From Paenirhodobacter hankyongi (GTDB lineage: Bacteria > Pseudomonadota > Alphaproteobacteria > Rhodobacterales > Rhodobacteraceae), in contig NZ_RCHI01000004.1 in the NCBI RefSeq assembly GCF_003664585.1, positions 186,001-250,000 on the forward strand: DNA of 64,000 nucleotides, given 5' to 3'. Numbering within the stretch: position 1 is the first letter of the stretch; the number at the start of each line of letters is the position of its first letter. The notes beneath the pieces were generated by a model that searched no databases, was not told where the DNA came from, and saw only the letters and a list, made by a program, of their open reading frames with translations. Shown in pieces: positions 46,803 to 55,622 of the stretch. Made by a program: the position numbers and the translations under genes.

Positions 46803-48085
46803 TGCAGACCTCCTTCACCCCTGAGCAGCTGGCCGACCCGGGCATCGCACGCGCGAACGAGATCCTGCGCGCCTGCGTGCACTGCGGCTTCTGCACCGCC
46901 ACCTGCCCGACCTATCAGGTGCTGGGCGACGAGCTCGACAGTCCGCGCGGCCGGATCTATCTGATCAAGGAGATGCTGGAGAGCGGCCGGCCGGCGGATG
47001 CGAAGACCGCGCGCCACATCGACCGCTGCCTCGGCTGCCTTGCCTGCATGACGACCTGCCCCTCGGGCGTGCATTACATGCATCTGGTCGACCATGCCCG
47101 CGCCCATGTCGAGCGCACCTTCCGCCGGCCCTGGCACGAGCGTGCGCTGCGCTTCGTGCTGGCGAAGCTCGTGCCCTATCCGGGCCGCTTCCGGCTGGCG
47201 CTGCACGCGGCGCGGCTGGCCCGGCCGTTCGCCCGCCATCTGCCCGATGCGCGGTTGCGCGCGATGCTCGAGATGGCGCCCGCGCGCCTGCCGCGGCCAA
47301 GCCCGAACGACCGCCCGCAGGTCTTTGCCGCCGAAGGGACGCGGCGCTTTCGCGTGGCGCTGCAGATCGGCTGCGCGCAGCGCGCGCTTGACACCGACAT
47401 CAACGACGCGACCATCCGCCTGCTGCGCCGGATCGGCTGCGAGGTGGTGGTGCCGCGCGGGCTGGGCTGCTGCGGGGCGCTCAGCCATCACATGGGCCGG
47501 GCGGGCGAGGCCCATGCGCAGGCGGCGGCGAACATCCGCGCCTATGGCGCCGCCGGGCCGCTTGACGCGATCATCATCAACACCTCGGGTTGCGGCACGA
47601 CGGTGAAGGATTACGGCCACATGTTCCGGGGCGATCCGCTGGCGGCAGAGGCGGGGCAGGTCGCGGGCCTTGCCTGCGACGTGACCGAGTTCCTGGCCCG
47701 TGCCGGCCTGCCTCAGGGCGCGCCGAAGGGGCTGCGCGTCGCCTATCACGCCGCCTGTTCTTTGCAGCACGGCCAGCAGGTGAAGACCGCGCCGAAGGAT
47801 CTGTTGCGCGCGGCGGGCTTCGAGGTGGTCGAGCCGCTCGACAGCCATCTGTGCTGTGGCTCGGCCGGCACCTACAACCTGCTGCAGCCCGAGATCTCGG
47901 CCGAGCTGAAGCGGCGCAAGGTCGCCACGCTTGAGGCGCAGGCGCCGCAGGTGATCGCCGCGGGCAACATCGGCTGCATGCTGCAGATCGGCTCGGGCAC
48001 CGAGGTGCCGGTGGTGCACACGGTTGAGCTGCTTGACTGGGCGACGGGCGGGCCCTGCCCGCGCGCACTCTCGAAAACGCCATAA
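46802..48085 (+). CDS. glcF: Glycolate oxidase iron-sulfur subunit
   Basis: A 427-aa subunit that carries electrons from GlcDE to the membrane. Two ferredoxin-like clusters, CVHCGFCTATCPTY and CLGCLACMTTCPSG, are in the first 90 residues. Two CCG-type domains follow (GLGCCGALSHHMG, and LCCGSAGTYNLL near 350). It is the last gene of glcDEF. Confidence 0.95.
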   Translation: MQTSFTPEQLADPGIARANEILRACVHCGFCTATCPTYQVLGDELDSPRGRIYLIKEMLESGRPADAKTARHIDRCLGCLACMTTCPSGVHYMHLVDHARAHVERTFRRPWHERALRFVLAKLVPYPGRFRLALHAARLARPFARHLPDARLRAMLEMAPARLPRPSPNDRPQVFAAEGTRRFRVALQIGCAQRALDTDINDATIRLLRRIGCEVVVPRGLGCCGALSHHMGRAGEAHAQAAANIRAYGAAGPLDAIIINTSGCGTTVKDYGHMFRGDPLAAEAGQVAGLACDVTEFLARAGLPQGAPKGLRVAYHAACSLQHGQQVKTAPKDLLRAAGFEVVEPLDSHLCCGSAGTYNLLQPEISAELKRRKVATLEAQAPQVIAAGNIGCMLQIGSGTEVPVVHTVELLDWATGGPCPRALSKTP

Positions 48086-48144
48086 TCTCGCCGCAGGGGG
48101 CGCCTAGCACTTGGACTTGTTCCCAGCCCTTTCACGGAGGCCCG

Positions 48145-48924
48145 ATGCACCGCCTTGCCAGAGCCTTTGCCGTCTTTGCCCTGCTTGCCGGGCCGGCTGC
48201 GGCTTTCGAGAGCGGGCTGAAGCTGCTGGCGACCGGGGCGGAGAGCCGGGGCTGGGAGGCCGTGGGGCGGCTTGACCTTGGCCGGGGCAGTTTCTGCACT
48301 GGCACGCTGATCGCGCCCGACCTCGTGCTCACCGCGGCGCATTGCCTCTACGATCACCGCTCGGGGCAGATGATCCCGGCCCAGCAGATCGAGTTCCGCG
48401 CCGGCTGGCGCAATGGCCGGGCGGTCGCCTATCGCGGCGCGCGCCGTGCGATGGCGCATCCGTCCTATCTCTATCAGGGGCCCGACCGGTTCGACCGTGT
48501 CGCCTGGGATCTTGCCCTCGTGCAGCTTGACGCGCCGATCCGGCTGCCGCAGGTGCAGCCCTTCGCGCTCGACCGCGCGCCGGGCGAGGGGGATCAGGTC
48601 GGTGTCGTCTCCTATGCCCATGACCGGGCCGAAGCGCCGGCGCTGCAGTCGATCTGCGAGGTGCTCAAGCGCGAGGCGGGGGTGGTGCTGATGAACTGCG
48701 CCGCCGATTTCGGCTCCTCGGGCGCGCCGGTCTTTGCCATGCGCGAGGGCGAACCGCGCATCGTCTCGATCGTCTCGGCCAAGGCCGAGCTGCGGCAGGA
48801 GCCGGTCTCGCTCGGTGCGCTGGTCGACGGGGTCAGCGATCTCGAAGAGGCGATGGCGCGCCGCGATACCGCCCCCGCGACGCAGGAAACCCGCACCAGC
48901 GGGGCGAAGTTCGTCCGCCCCTGA
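48145..48924 (+). CDS. Exported trypsin-like (S1) serine protease
   Basis: A 259-aa protein with a signal peptide (about 1-20). The catalytic triad is readable: His66 in LTAAHC, Asp122 in WDLALVQLD and Ser192 in FGSSGAPVF. Note GSSGAP where trypsins have GDSGGP, which is usual in bacterial V8-like relatives. There is no PDZ domain, so it is not DegP. CACGGAGG precedes the start. It probably acts in the periplasm on unknown substrates. Confidence 0.87.
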   Translation: MHRLARAFAVFALLAGPAAAFESGLKLLATGAESRGWEAVGRLDLGRGSFCTGTLIAPDLVLTAAHCLYDHRSGQMIPAQQIEFRAGWRNGRAVAYRGARRAMAHPSYLYQGPDRFDRVAWDLALVQLDAPIRLPQVQPFALDRAPGEGDQVGVVSYAHDRAEAPALQSICEVLKREAGVVLMNCAADFGSSGAPVFAMREGEPRIVSIVSAKAELRQEPVSLGALVDGVSDLEEAMARRDTAPATQETRTSGAKFVRP

Positions 48925-48961
48925 GGGGGCCGGATTTTGCCGCAACGCCCCGCGCGCAGGC

Positions 48962-48991
48962 CTTGAAACGCGCTGTTCTCCTTCCCAGATT
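48962..48991 (+). promoter_or_regulatory. Candidate RpoH-type promoter of hsp20
   Basis: CTTGAAA (48962-48968), then CCAGAT (48985-48990), giving TTGAAA-N16-CCAGAT. The lon gene here shows TTGAAG-N16-CTAGAT, with identical spacing. It lies 94 bases before the hsp20 start. Confidence 0.65.
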
Positions 48992-49084
48992 GCCACCACC
49001 GGGGTGCCATGACGGGCCCCGGCGAACCCCATGCCCGGCCCCGTCGGGGCGGGCGCAACGACATCGCTCATGTGAGGATGACCC

Positions 49085-49564
49085 ATGCGTACCTTTGATT
49101 TTTCGCCGCTTTACCGTGCCACCGTCGGCTTTGACCGCGTCGCCGACATGATGGATCGGGTGCTTGCCGCCGATGTGGCGCAGCCGACCTACCCGCCCTA
49201 CAACATCGAGAAGACCGACGAGAACGCCTATCGCATCTCCGTCGCCGTCGCGGGCTTCGGCTCGGACGAGTTGAGCGTCGAGCTGCGCGAGGGCGCGCTG
49301 ATCGTCGCCGGTCGCAAGGCCGAGGAGGCGGGCGAGACCACTTTCCTGCATCGCGGCATCGCCACCCGCGCCTTCGAGCGCCGCTTCGCGCTCGCTGACC
49401 ACATGAAGGTCACCGGCGCCTCGCATGCCGATGGCATGCTGCACATCGACCTTGTCCGCGAGGTGCCCGAGGCGCTGAAGCCGCGCCGGATCGAGATCGC
49501 GGGCCCGGCGACCGTCGAGGCGAAACGTGTCGAGACGGTCGAGGCAAAGCCGCTGAACGCCTGA
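49085..49564 (+). CDS. Small heat-shock protein, Hsp20/IbpA family
   Basis: A 159-aa alpha-crystallin-type chaperone that holds unfolded proteins for refolding. The N-terminus (MRTFDFSPLYRATVGFDRV) is of the IbpA class. The crystallin core runs from YNIEKTDENAYRISVAVAGF to RRFALADHMKVTGASHADGMLHIDL, with the A-x-x-x-n-G-v/m-L signature (ASHADGML). After RRIEIAG there is an unusual repeat-like tail with VEAKRVETVEAKPL. A heat-shock-type promoter is upstream. Confidence 0.93.
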   Translation: MRTFDFSPLYRATVGFDRVADMMDRVLAADVAQPTYPPYNIEKTDENAYRISVAVAGFGSDELSVELREGALIVAGRKAEEAGETTFLHRGIATRAFERRFALADHMKVTGASHADGMLHIDLVREVPEALKPRRIEIAGPATVEAKRVETVEAKPLNA

Positions 49565-49586
49565 TCGCCTGACCCGGATGAACGGG

Positions 49587-49620
49587 ACGGGGCGCGGGGG
49601 AGACCCTCCGCGCCCCGTTT
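49587..49620. terminator. Terminator between hsp20 and modC
   Basis: A perfect 11-bp stem ACGGGGCGCGG/CCGCGCCCCGT with TTTCG after it on the + strand, between convergent genes. It probably serves both. Confidence 0.75.
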
Positions 49621-49624
49621 CGTG

Positions 49625-50707
49625 TCAGCCCGCGCCCAGATCGTCGCGGCTGACCGCCACCGTCTTCAGGATCGCGTGGCAGGCGACGCCCGGCGCAAGG
49701 CCAAGCGCGGTGACCGAGCGTTGCGTCAGCCGGGCAAGCACCGCCTCGCGTCCCATCCGCAGCCGCACGAAAGCGCGCCCGCCGGGTTCGGGCTCGATCC
49801 GCTCGACGATGCCGGGCAGGATGTTCAGCGCCGACAGCCCCTCGGGGCGCGCGCGCGACAGGATCACGTCCGAGGCATGGAGCCGCAGCCGCAGCCGGGT
49901 GCCGGGCGCGCCCGGGCTCTCGGCCACCCAGACCGGCCCGGCGTCGGTGTCAAGCCGCACGAGCCCGTCGGGCGCGGTCTCGCCCACGGTGGCGACGAGC
50001 ACCGTGCCGGCCTCGGCCCCGCCAAGGTGCGGGGCCAGCGCGGGGTCCGAGAACACCTCGGCCGCGGGGCCGGCGGCCAGCACCCGGCCGGCATCGAGCA
50101 GCACCACGGTCGAGGCGAGCCGCGCCACCTCGCCGATCGCGTGGCTGACGTAGAGAACGGGCAGCCCAGCGTCGCGCAGCCGCTCGATGAAGGGCAGGAT
50201 CTCCTCGCGCCGCGCGGCGTCAAGCGCGGCGAGCGGCTCGTCCATCAGCAAGAGCCGCGGTTTCGACAGCAGCGCCCGCCCGATCGAGACGCGGGCCTTC
50301 TCGCCCCCCGACAGCGCGCCGGGCAGGCGCTCGAGCAGCGCGCCGATGCCGAGCATCTCGATCACCTGATCGAAGCCCGGCCCGGGCGCGGCCTTCAGCG
50401 CGAAGCGGGCGCCATAGAGCAGGTTCGACCGCACCGAGAGATGCGGGAACAACCGCGGTTCCTGAAAGACATAGCCGACCCGGCGCCGGCGCGCGGGCAG
50501 GTTCACCCCGCGCTCTGTGTCCAGCAGCACCTCGCCCTGCGCCACGACCCGGCCCCGCGTCGGGCGGAAGAGGCCCGCGACGGCGTTGATGACGGTGGTC
50601 TTGCCCGCGCCGGAGGCTCCGAAAAGTGCGGTGACGCCGGCAGGCGCGGCGAAGGCGACATCGACGGCGAAGCTGCCGAAATCGTGGCTAAGTGACACTT
50701 CCAGCAT
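49625..50707 (-). CDS. modC: Molybdate ABC transporter ATPase
   Basis: A 360-aa ATPase that drives molybdate import. Walker A is GASGAGKT, the signature LSGGEKARV, Walker B LLLMDEPLAALD and the switch His in SHAIGE. The C-terminal Mop/TOBE-type domain (LSALNILPGIVERIEPEPGG and on) binds oxyanion in ModC relatives. ATG 50707 overlaps the modB stop (TGATG). A GTG one codon earlier is less likely. Confidence 0.95.
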   Translation of the reverse strand: MLEVSLSHDFGSFAVDVAFAAPAGVTALFGASGAGKTTVINAVAGLFRPTRGRVVAQGEVLLDTERGVNLPARRRRVGYVFQEPRLFPHLSVRSNLLYGARFALKAAPGPGFDQVIEMLGIGALLERLPGALSGGEKARVSIGRALLSKPRLLLMDEPLAALDAARREEILPFIERLRDAGLPVLYVSHAIGEVARLASTVVLLDAGRVLAAGPAAEVFSDPALAPHLGGAEAGTVLVATVGETAPDGLVRLDTDAGPVWVAESPGAPGTRLRLRLHASDVILSRARPEGLSALNILPGIVERIEPEPGGRAFVRLRMGREAVLARLTQRSVTALGLAPGVACHAILKTVAVSRDDLGAG

Positions 50708-51402
50708 CACGCGCCCCCGATCCGTTTCGCCACCCGCCGCGCCACCCCTTCCGAGATCAGCACCGCGCCAAGCGCCACCACGACCGAGACCCCGGCCAGC
50801 CGCGCCGCCTGCAACTCGCCGCCCGGGATCTGCAGGAAGGCATAGATCGCCGAGGGCAGGGTCTGGGTCTGGCCCGGGATGTTTGACACGAAGGTGATGG
50901 TGGCGCCGAACTCGCCCATGGCCTTGGCAAAGGCGAGGATCGCGCCGGCCAGCACCCCGGGCAGGATCAGCGGCAGGGTGACGGTGGCGAAGACCGCGAT
51001 CCGCGGGGCGCCGAGCGTCGCCGCCGCCTGTTCCAGTTTCGGATCGACCGCCTCGATGGCGAGCCGGATCGCCCGCACCATCAGCGGAAAGCCCATCACC
51101 GCGGCCGCGAGCGCCGCGCCGGTCCAGCGGAAGGCGAAGACGAGGCCGAAGACGTCATAGAGAAAGCCGCCGATCGGCCCCTTGCGGCCGAAGCTCAGCA
51201 GCAGCGCATAGCCCGTCACCACCGGCGGCAGGATCAGCGGCAGATGCACCAGCGCATTGAGCAGCCACAGCCCGGGCAGCCGGCTGCGGGCGAGCAGCAG
51301 CGCCACGCCGATGCCGAACGGCAGCGAGGCCGCCACGGCGACCGTGGCGACCTTCAGCGACAGCAGAACCGCCGTCCATTCTTCCGGGCTGAGAAAGCTC
51401 AC
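50707..51402 (-). CDS. modB: Molybdate ABC transporter permease
   Basis: A 231-aa inner-membrane permease with about five helices. The ATPase-contact loop is EQAAATLGAPRIAVFATVTLPLI (about 140-162), and LVHLPLILPPVVTGYALLL is typical of ModB/CysT. It starts with GTG at 51402, 4 bases after the modA stop, with GAGGTG upstream. It is the middle gene of modABC. Confidence 0.95.
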   Translation of the reverse strand: MSFLSPEEWTAVLLSLKVATVAVAASLPFGIGVALLLARSRLPGLWLLNALVHLPLILPPVVTGYALLLSFGRKGPIGGFLYDVFGLVFAFRWTGAALAAAVMGFPLMVRAIRLAIEAVDPKLEQAAATLGAPRIAVFATVTLPLILPGVLAGAILAFAKAMGEFGATITFVSNIPGQTQTLPSAIYAFLQIPGGELQAARLAGVSVVVALGAVLISEGVARRVAKRIGGA

Positions 51403-51406
51403 CGGC

Positions 51407-52147
51407 TCATTTCACCTCGAAGCCCTGGGCCTCGAAGATCGCGACGGCCTTGGGCGTGCCGAGGTAGTCGAGGAAGGCCTTCGCCTCGGCGGGCGCCGGG
51501 CCGTCCTTGATCAGCGCGACAGGATAGGTGATCGGCTTGTGGCTGTCTTCGGGGAAGGTGGCGACGACATGCACCTTCGGTTCGGCCGCGGCATCGGTCT
51601 TGTAGACGATGCCATAGGGCGCCTCGCCGGTCGCGACGAGGGCAAGCGCCGCGCGCACGTTGTCGGCCTGCGCCACCTGCGGCTCGACCTTGTCCCACAG
51701 GCCCATGAAGGTCAGCGCGGCCTTGCCATACTGGCCCGCCGGCACGGAATCCACCAGCGCCATGGCCAGCTTGTGATCGCCGAGCACCTCGGGCAGCTTG
51801 GGCAGATCGACCGGCGCCTCGCTGTCCGAGACCAGCACCAGCGTGTTGCCGAGCAGGTCCTTGCGGCTGTCGGGCAGCACCATGCCGGCCTTCTCGACAT
51901 CGTCCATCCAGGCGACCGAGGCCGAGATGAACATGTCAGCGGGTGCGCCGGCGTCGATCTGCTTCGCCAGCGCGGAACTCCCGGCATAGGAGATCACCGG
52001 CTTGGTGCCGGTCTCGGCGGTGAACTCGGTGGCGATCTCGTCCAGCGCGGTCTTCATCGAGGCGGCGGCGAAGATCACCGGATCGGCAGCAAGAACAGGG
52101 GTCGCGCCGGCCAGCAGCAGGCCGAGGGCGAGGGATGCGAGACGCAT
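51407..52147 (-). CDS. modA: Molybdate-binding periplasmic protein
   Basis: A 246-aa binding protein. A signal peptide (MRLASLALGLLLAGATPVLA) precedes VIFAAASMKTALDEIATEF, the Ser-containing molybdate-contact stretch, and SYAGSSALAKQIDAGAPADMFISA. The C-terminus has TYPVALIKDGPAPAEAKAFLDYL. GGAGGT lies before the start. A candidate Mo-box is 17 bases upstream. Confidence 0.95.
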   Translation of the reverse strand: MRLASLALGLLLAGATPVLAADPVIFAAASMKTALDEIATEFTAETGTKPVISYAGSSALAKQIDAGAPADMFISASVAWMDDVEKAGMVLPDSRKDLLGNTLVLVSDSEAPVDLPKLPEVLGDHKLAMALVDSVPAGQYGKAALTFMGLWDKVEPQVAQADNVRAALALVATGEAPYGIVYKTDAAAEPKVHVVATFPEDSHKPITYPVALIKDGPAPAEAKAFLDYLGTPKAVAIFEAQGFEVK

Positions 52148-52163
52148 GGGGACCTCCGGGTCG

Positions 52164-52187
52164 CGTTATGTTTGCGCGACCATAACC
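52164..52187 (-). promoter_or_regulatory. Candidate Mo-box (ModE-type operator) upstream of modA
   Basis: The imperfect inverted repeat CGTTATG-N10-CATAACC resembles known ModE operators of the type CGTTATAT...ATAACG. It sits between the modE-like stop and the modA start, where binding would control modABC alone. Confidence 0.6.
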
Positions 52188-52211
52188 ACCGCTCGCGGCT
52201 GGCGGCAAGCG

Positions 52212-52595
52212 TTATTTCTCATCGGGAATATCCCTTTCCTGGGCCTCTGCCGCGCCGTCGCGCAGCCGTGCGCCGATCGCCGCAATCTCGCCCGCGCCGT
52301 CCGCAAGAAGTCGGGCGAGCAGGGCGCGATATTCGGCCAGAACCGCCTGACCCGTGGCAGTCAGCTGCGCGCCGCCACCGTGCGCGCCGCCGCGCGCACT
52401 CAGCACCAGGGGCTCGGCAAAGGCGTCGTTCATCTCCTCGACCAGAGACCAGGCACGCTTGTAGCTCATCCCCATCCGCCGCCCGGCGGCCGAGATCGAG
52501 CCCTCCTCGGAGATCGCCTGAAGCAGGTCGGCCTTGCCCGGCCCGAAGACCAGCTTGCCGTAATAAAGCCGCAGCGTGGCGCGTGTCAGGTCCAT
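52212..52595 (-). CDS. ModE-type winged-helix regulator without molybdate-binding domains
   Basis: A 127-aa protein matching only the N-terminal DNA-binding half of ModE: LYYGKLVFGPGKADLLQAI, the helix-turn-helix GSISAAGRRMGMSYKRAWSLVEEMN, and GGGAQLTATGQAVLAEYRAL. Full ModE (about 260 aa) has two TOBE domains that sense molybdate; these are absent. It may rely on another ligand sensor or act constitutively. ATG 52595 follows AGGAGG. It lies 64 bases upstream of modA on the same strand. Confidence 0.87.
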   Translation of the reverse strand: MDLTRATLRLYYGKLVFGPGKADLLQAISEEGSISAAGRRMGMSYKRAWSLVEEMNDAFAEPLVLSARGGAHGGGAQLTATGQAVLAEYRALLARLLADGAGEIAAIGARLRDGAAEAQERDIPDEK

Positions 52596-52701
52596 GGGCT
52601 CCTCCTGTGTCCATCCTGTCGCGTTCGGCCCGTGCAGGCAAGCCGCCCCCTTGCACCGCGCGGCGGCATCGGTCAGCCTCGCCGGGCTGGGGGAGGAAAC
52701 C

Positions 52702-53892
52702 ATGCGCATGACCATCGTCTTTCTGCTGGCCGCCTATGTGCTGAGCCAGTTCTACCGGGTGTTCCTGGCGGTGCTGACGCCGGTTCTGGGGGCGGATCTC
52801 GGGATCAGCGCCGAAGAGCTGGCGCTGGCGCTCGGCTTCTGGTTCGCGGCTTTCGCGGCGATGCAGATCCCGGTGGGCACCGCGCTCGACCGTTTCGGGC
52901 CGCGGATGACGACGGCGCTGCTTCTGGGCCTTGGCGGCGCCGGCGGCGCGGCGCTCTTCGCCACGGCGCAGGGGGCGGTGCAGATCCATCTGGCGATGGC
53001 GCTTCTGGGGTTCGGCTGCTCGCCGGTGCTGATGGCCGGCTATTACGTCGTCGCCCATGCCTTCCGCCCGGCGCTGTTCTCGATCCTGGCCGCGGCGCTT
53101 CTGGGCGGCGGCAGTCTGGGCAACATCCTCGGCGCGGCGCCGATGGCGGCGGCGGTCGAGGCCTGGGGCTGGCGCGCGGTGATGTGGGGGCTGATGGCGG
53201 CGACGCTGGTCGTCGCGGCGGGGCTCGCGATCTTTGCGCGCGACCCGGCACGCGAGGGCGGCCATGACGCCCGCCGCGGCTCGCTTCTCGACGTGCTGCG
53301 CAATCCGGGCTTCCTGCTGATCCTGCCGCTTGCCTTCACCAACAATGCCGCCTCGGCCGGCATCCGCGGCCTCTGGGCCGGGCCCTGGGCGGGCGAGGTG
53401 CATGGCGCCGATGCGCTGACCATCGGCCATGTCACGCTGGCGATGAGCCTTGCCATGGTGCTGGGCAATTTCGTCTACGGGCCGGCCGACCGCATCCTTG
53501 GCAGCCACAAGCGCGTGGTTCTGGTGGGCAACCTGTGCCTGTGCCTGGCGCTCGCCGTGCTGGTCGCGATGCCCGGGATGTCGCTGGTCGGCGGCGCCGT
53601 GGCGCTGGCCGCGGTGGGGTTCTTCGGCAGCTCCTACCCGGTGCTGATGGCGCATGGCCGCGCCTTCTTCCCGGCGCATCTGGTCGGGCGGGGCATGACG
53701 GTGCTGAACCTGATGTCGATCGGCGGCATCGCGGTGGCGCAATTCGGCACCGCGCCGCTGTTCCGCGCGGCCTCGGCCGGGGGCGATGTGACCTTCGCCT
53801 ATGGCATGCTGTTCCTGTTCTTCCTCGTGCCGCTGGTGCTCTCGCTTGCCTTCTATCTCTTCGCGGCAGACAAGCCCGTGGCACTCGACTAG
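52702..53892 (+). CDS. Major facilitator superfamily transporter
   Basis: A 396-aa permease with about 12 membrane helices; the loop motif is GTALDRFGPRMTT. It is of the nitrate/nitrite-porter-like or general metabolite MFS type, but the substrate cannot be read. ATG 52702 follows GGGAGGAAA. It is divergent from the modE-like gene and 9 bases upstream of a glycosyltransferase, so co-transcription with the latter is likely. Confidence 0.85.
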   Translation: MRMTIVFLLAAYVLSQFYRVFLAVLTPVLGADLGISAEELALALGFWFAAFAAMQIPVGTALDRFGPRMTTALLLGLGGAGGAALFATAQGAVQIHLAMALLGFGCSPVLMAGYYVVAHAFRPALFSILAAALLGGGSLGNILGAAPMAAAVEAWGWRAVMWGLMAATLVVAAGLAIFARDPAREGGHDARRGSLLDVLRNPGFLLILPLAFTNNAASAGIRGLWAGPWAGEVHGADALTIGHVTLAMSLAMVLGNFVYGPADRILGSHKRVVLVGNLCLCLALAVLVAMPGMSLVGGAVALAAVGFFGSSYPVLMAHGRAFFPAHLVGRGMTVLNLMSIGGIAVAQFGTAPLFRAASAGGDVTFAYGMLFLFFLVPLVLSLAFYLFAADKPVALD

Positions 53893-53901
53893 AAAGACCG
53901 C

Positions 53902-54939
53902 ATGAAGACGTCCCTTCCCGACCCGATCGAGGTCATCGCACCGAACCTGAAACGCCGCCTGTCGGGGGTCACCGCCACCATCGCGCGGCTGGTGCCGGTG
54001 CAGGCGCGGATGATCGGCATCGTCACCACCGGCCCGGGCCTGCCCGCCGCGCTGCCGCATGTGCCCGTCTGGCGCCTGCCGCTGCTGCCGCGCCGGCGCC
54101 GGGTCTGGCACGCGCGGCGCAACACCGAGATGCTGCTGGGGCTGGCGCTGAAACGCCTCTTCGGGATGGAGCTGAAACTTCTCTTCACCTCGGCCAGCCA
54201 GCGCCGCCACACCGGCTATACGAAATGGCTGATCGGGCAGATGGACGACGTCGTCGCCACCTCGTCGCGCACTGCGGCCTATCTCGAGCGCCCGGCGCAT
54301 GTGATCTTGCACGGCATCGACACCCAGGGCTTCACCCCGCCGCGCAGCCGCGCCGCGCTGCGCGCCCGGCTCGGCCTGCCCGAGGGGGTGCTGGTCGGCT
54401 GCTATGGCCGGATCCGCGCGCAGAAGGGCACCGATGCCTTCGTCGGCGCGATGCTGTCGCTGCTGCCGACCCGGCCCGGCGTCACCGCCCTGGTGATGGG
54501 CCGCGCGACCGAGGGGCAGGGGGCCTTCCTCGACGGGCTGAAGGCGAAGGTGAAGGAGGCAGGGCTGGAAAACCGCATCCTTTTCCCGCCCGAGGTCACC
54601 GTCGACCGGATGGCTGACTGGTATCGCGTGCTGGACCTCTACGTCGCGCCGCAGCGGTGGGAGGGCTTCGGCCTGACCCCGCTCGAGGCGATGGCCTGCG
54701 GCGTGCCGGTGGTGGCGACCCGCGTCGGCGCCTTCGAGGAGATCGTGACGCCGGAGACCGGCGCGCTGGTCGATCCGGACGACATCCCGGCGCTGGCCGC
54801 CGCCTGCGCGCCCTTCCTCGACGATGCCGCCCGCCGCGCGGCGGCGGCCGAGGCCGCCCGCGCCCATGTCGAGGCGCGCTTCCGCATCGAGACCGAGGCC
54901 GCGGCGCTGGTCGCGCTCTATCGCGACCTGCTGGCATGA
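53902..54939 (+). CDS. GT4 glycosyltransferase, LpcC-like LPS core mannosyltransferase
   Basis: A 345-aa cytosolic glycosyltransferase of family 4. The start IEVIAPNLKRRLSGVTATI resembles rhizobial LpcC, a core lipopolysaccharide mannosyltransferase. The donor-binding C-terminus has CYGRIRAQKGTDAFVGAM and the EX7E segment EGFGLTPLEAMACGVPVVAT. No membrane segment is seen. The donor sugar is inferred. It overlaps the next gene by 4 bases (ATGA). Confidence 0.83.
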   Translation: MKTSLPDPIEVIAPNLKRRLSGVTATIARLVPVQARMIGIVTTGPGLPAALPHVPVWRLPLLPRRRRVWHARRNTEMLLGLALKRLFGMELKLLFTSASQRRHTGYTKWLIGQMDDVVATSSRTAAYLERPAHVILHGIDTQGFTPPRSRAALRARLGLPEGVLVGCYGRIRAQKGTDAFVGAMLSLLPTRPGVTALVMGRATEGQGAFLDGLKAKVKEAGLENRILFPPEVTVDRMADWYRVLDLYVAPQRWEGFGLTPLEAMACGVPVVATRVGAFEEIVTPETGALVDPDDIPALAAACAPFLDDAARRAAAAEAARAHVEARFRIETEAAALVALYRDLLA

Positions 54940-55553
54940 CCCGGCTCGGCTTCCTTCTCGCCCGCACCCTGCGCCGCGAGGCGCCGCTTGCCGCGCTGTC
55001 GGTGCCGCAGGCGGCGCTGCTGGCCGCGCTTGCCGGCCGTTCGGTGGCGCTTGTCGGCAATGCGCGCTCGCTCGCCGGGACGCAGCACGGCGCGGCGATC
55101 GACGGACATGACCTCGTGGTGCGGATCAACCGCGCGCCGATGCCCGCGGCGCAAAGCCACGGCACCCGCACCGACTGGCTGGCGCTCGCGACCGCGCTGC
55201 CGGCCGCCGACCGCGCCCGTCTGCATCCCGGCCGCTATCTGTGGATGAGCCACAAGCGCAAGCGGCTCGACTGGGAAACGGCGACGAGCCCGGGGTTCTA
55301 CCTGCATCCGCGCGCCGACTATGCCGGGCTGAAGGCACGGCTGGACGCGCAACCGACGACCGGGGCGATGCTGATCGAGCTTTTCGCGCGCTCGGAGCTG
55401 TCGCGCCTCACCCTCTTCGGCTTCGACTTCTTCGCCTCGCTCTCGCTCTCCGGCCGGCGCACGGCCGAGCAGGTGCCGCATGACTTTTCCGCCGAGGCGC
55501 GATTTGTCGCGGATCTGATGGCGCGGGATTCGCGCATCAGCCGCGTGATTTGA
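54936..55553 (+). CDS. GT29 (sialyltransferase-like) glycosyltransferase
   Basis: A 205-aa protein whose first half matches the sialyl-motif layout: VALVGNARSLAGTQHGAAID followed by GHDLVVRINRAPMP. Later parts include RYLWMSHKRKRL, TTGAMLIELFARSE and LTLFGFDFFASLSLSG, then a final HDFSAEARFV. This resembles bacterial GT29 members. The family transfers sialic acid or related keto sugars. It starts inside the stop of the LpcC-like gene, so both may act on the same lipopolysaccharide core. Donor and acceptor are untested. Confidence 0.72.
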   Translation: MTRLGFLLARTLRREAPLAALSVPQAALLAALAGRSVALVGNARSLAGTQHGAAIDGHDLVVRINRAPMPAAQSHGTRTDWLALATALPAADRARLHPGRYLWMSHKRKRLDWETATSPGFYLHPRADYAGLKARLDAQPTTGAMLIELFARSELSRLTLFGFDFFASLSLSGRRTAEQVPHDFSAEARFVADLMARDSRISRVI

Positions 55554-55622
55554 GCGCAAATCGCTTCCCAAGCCATCGCTTTTCCGATATGGCCTGCCTG
55601 CTTTGAGCATGGAGGTCCCAAG

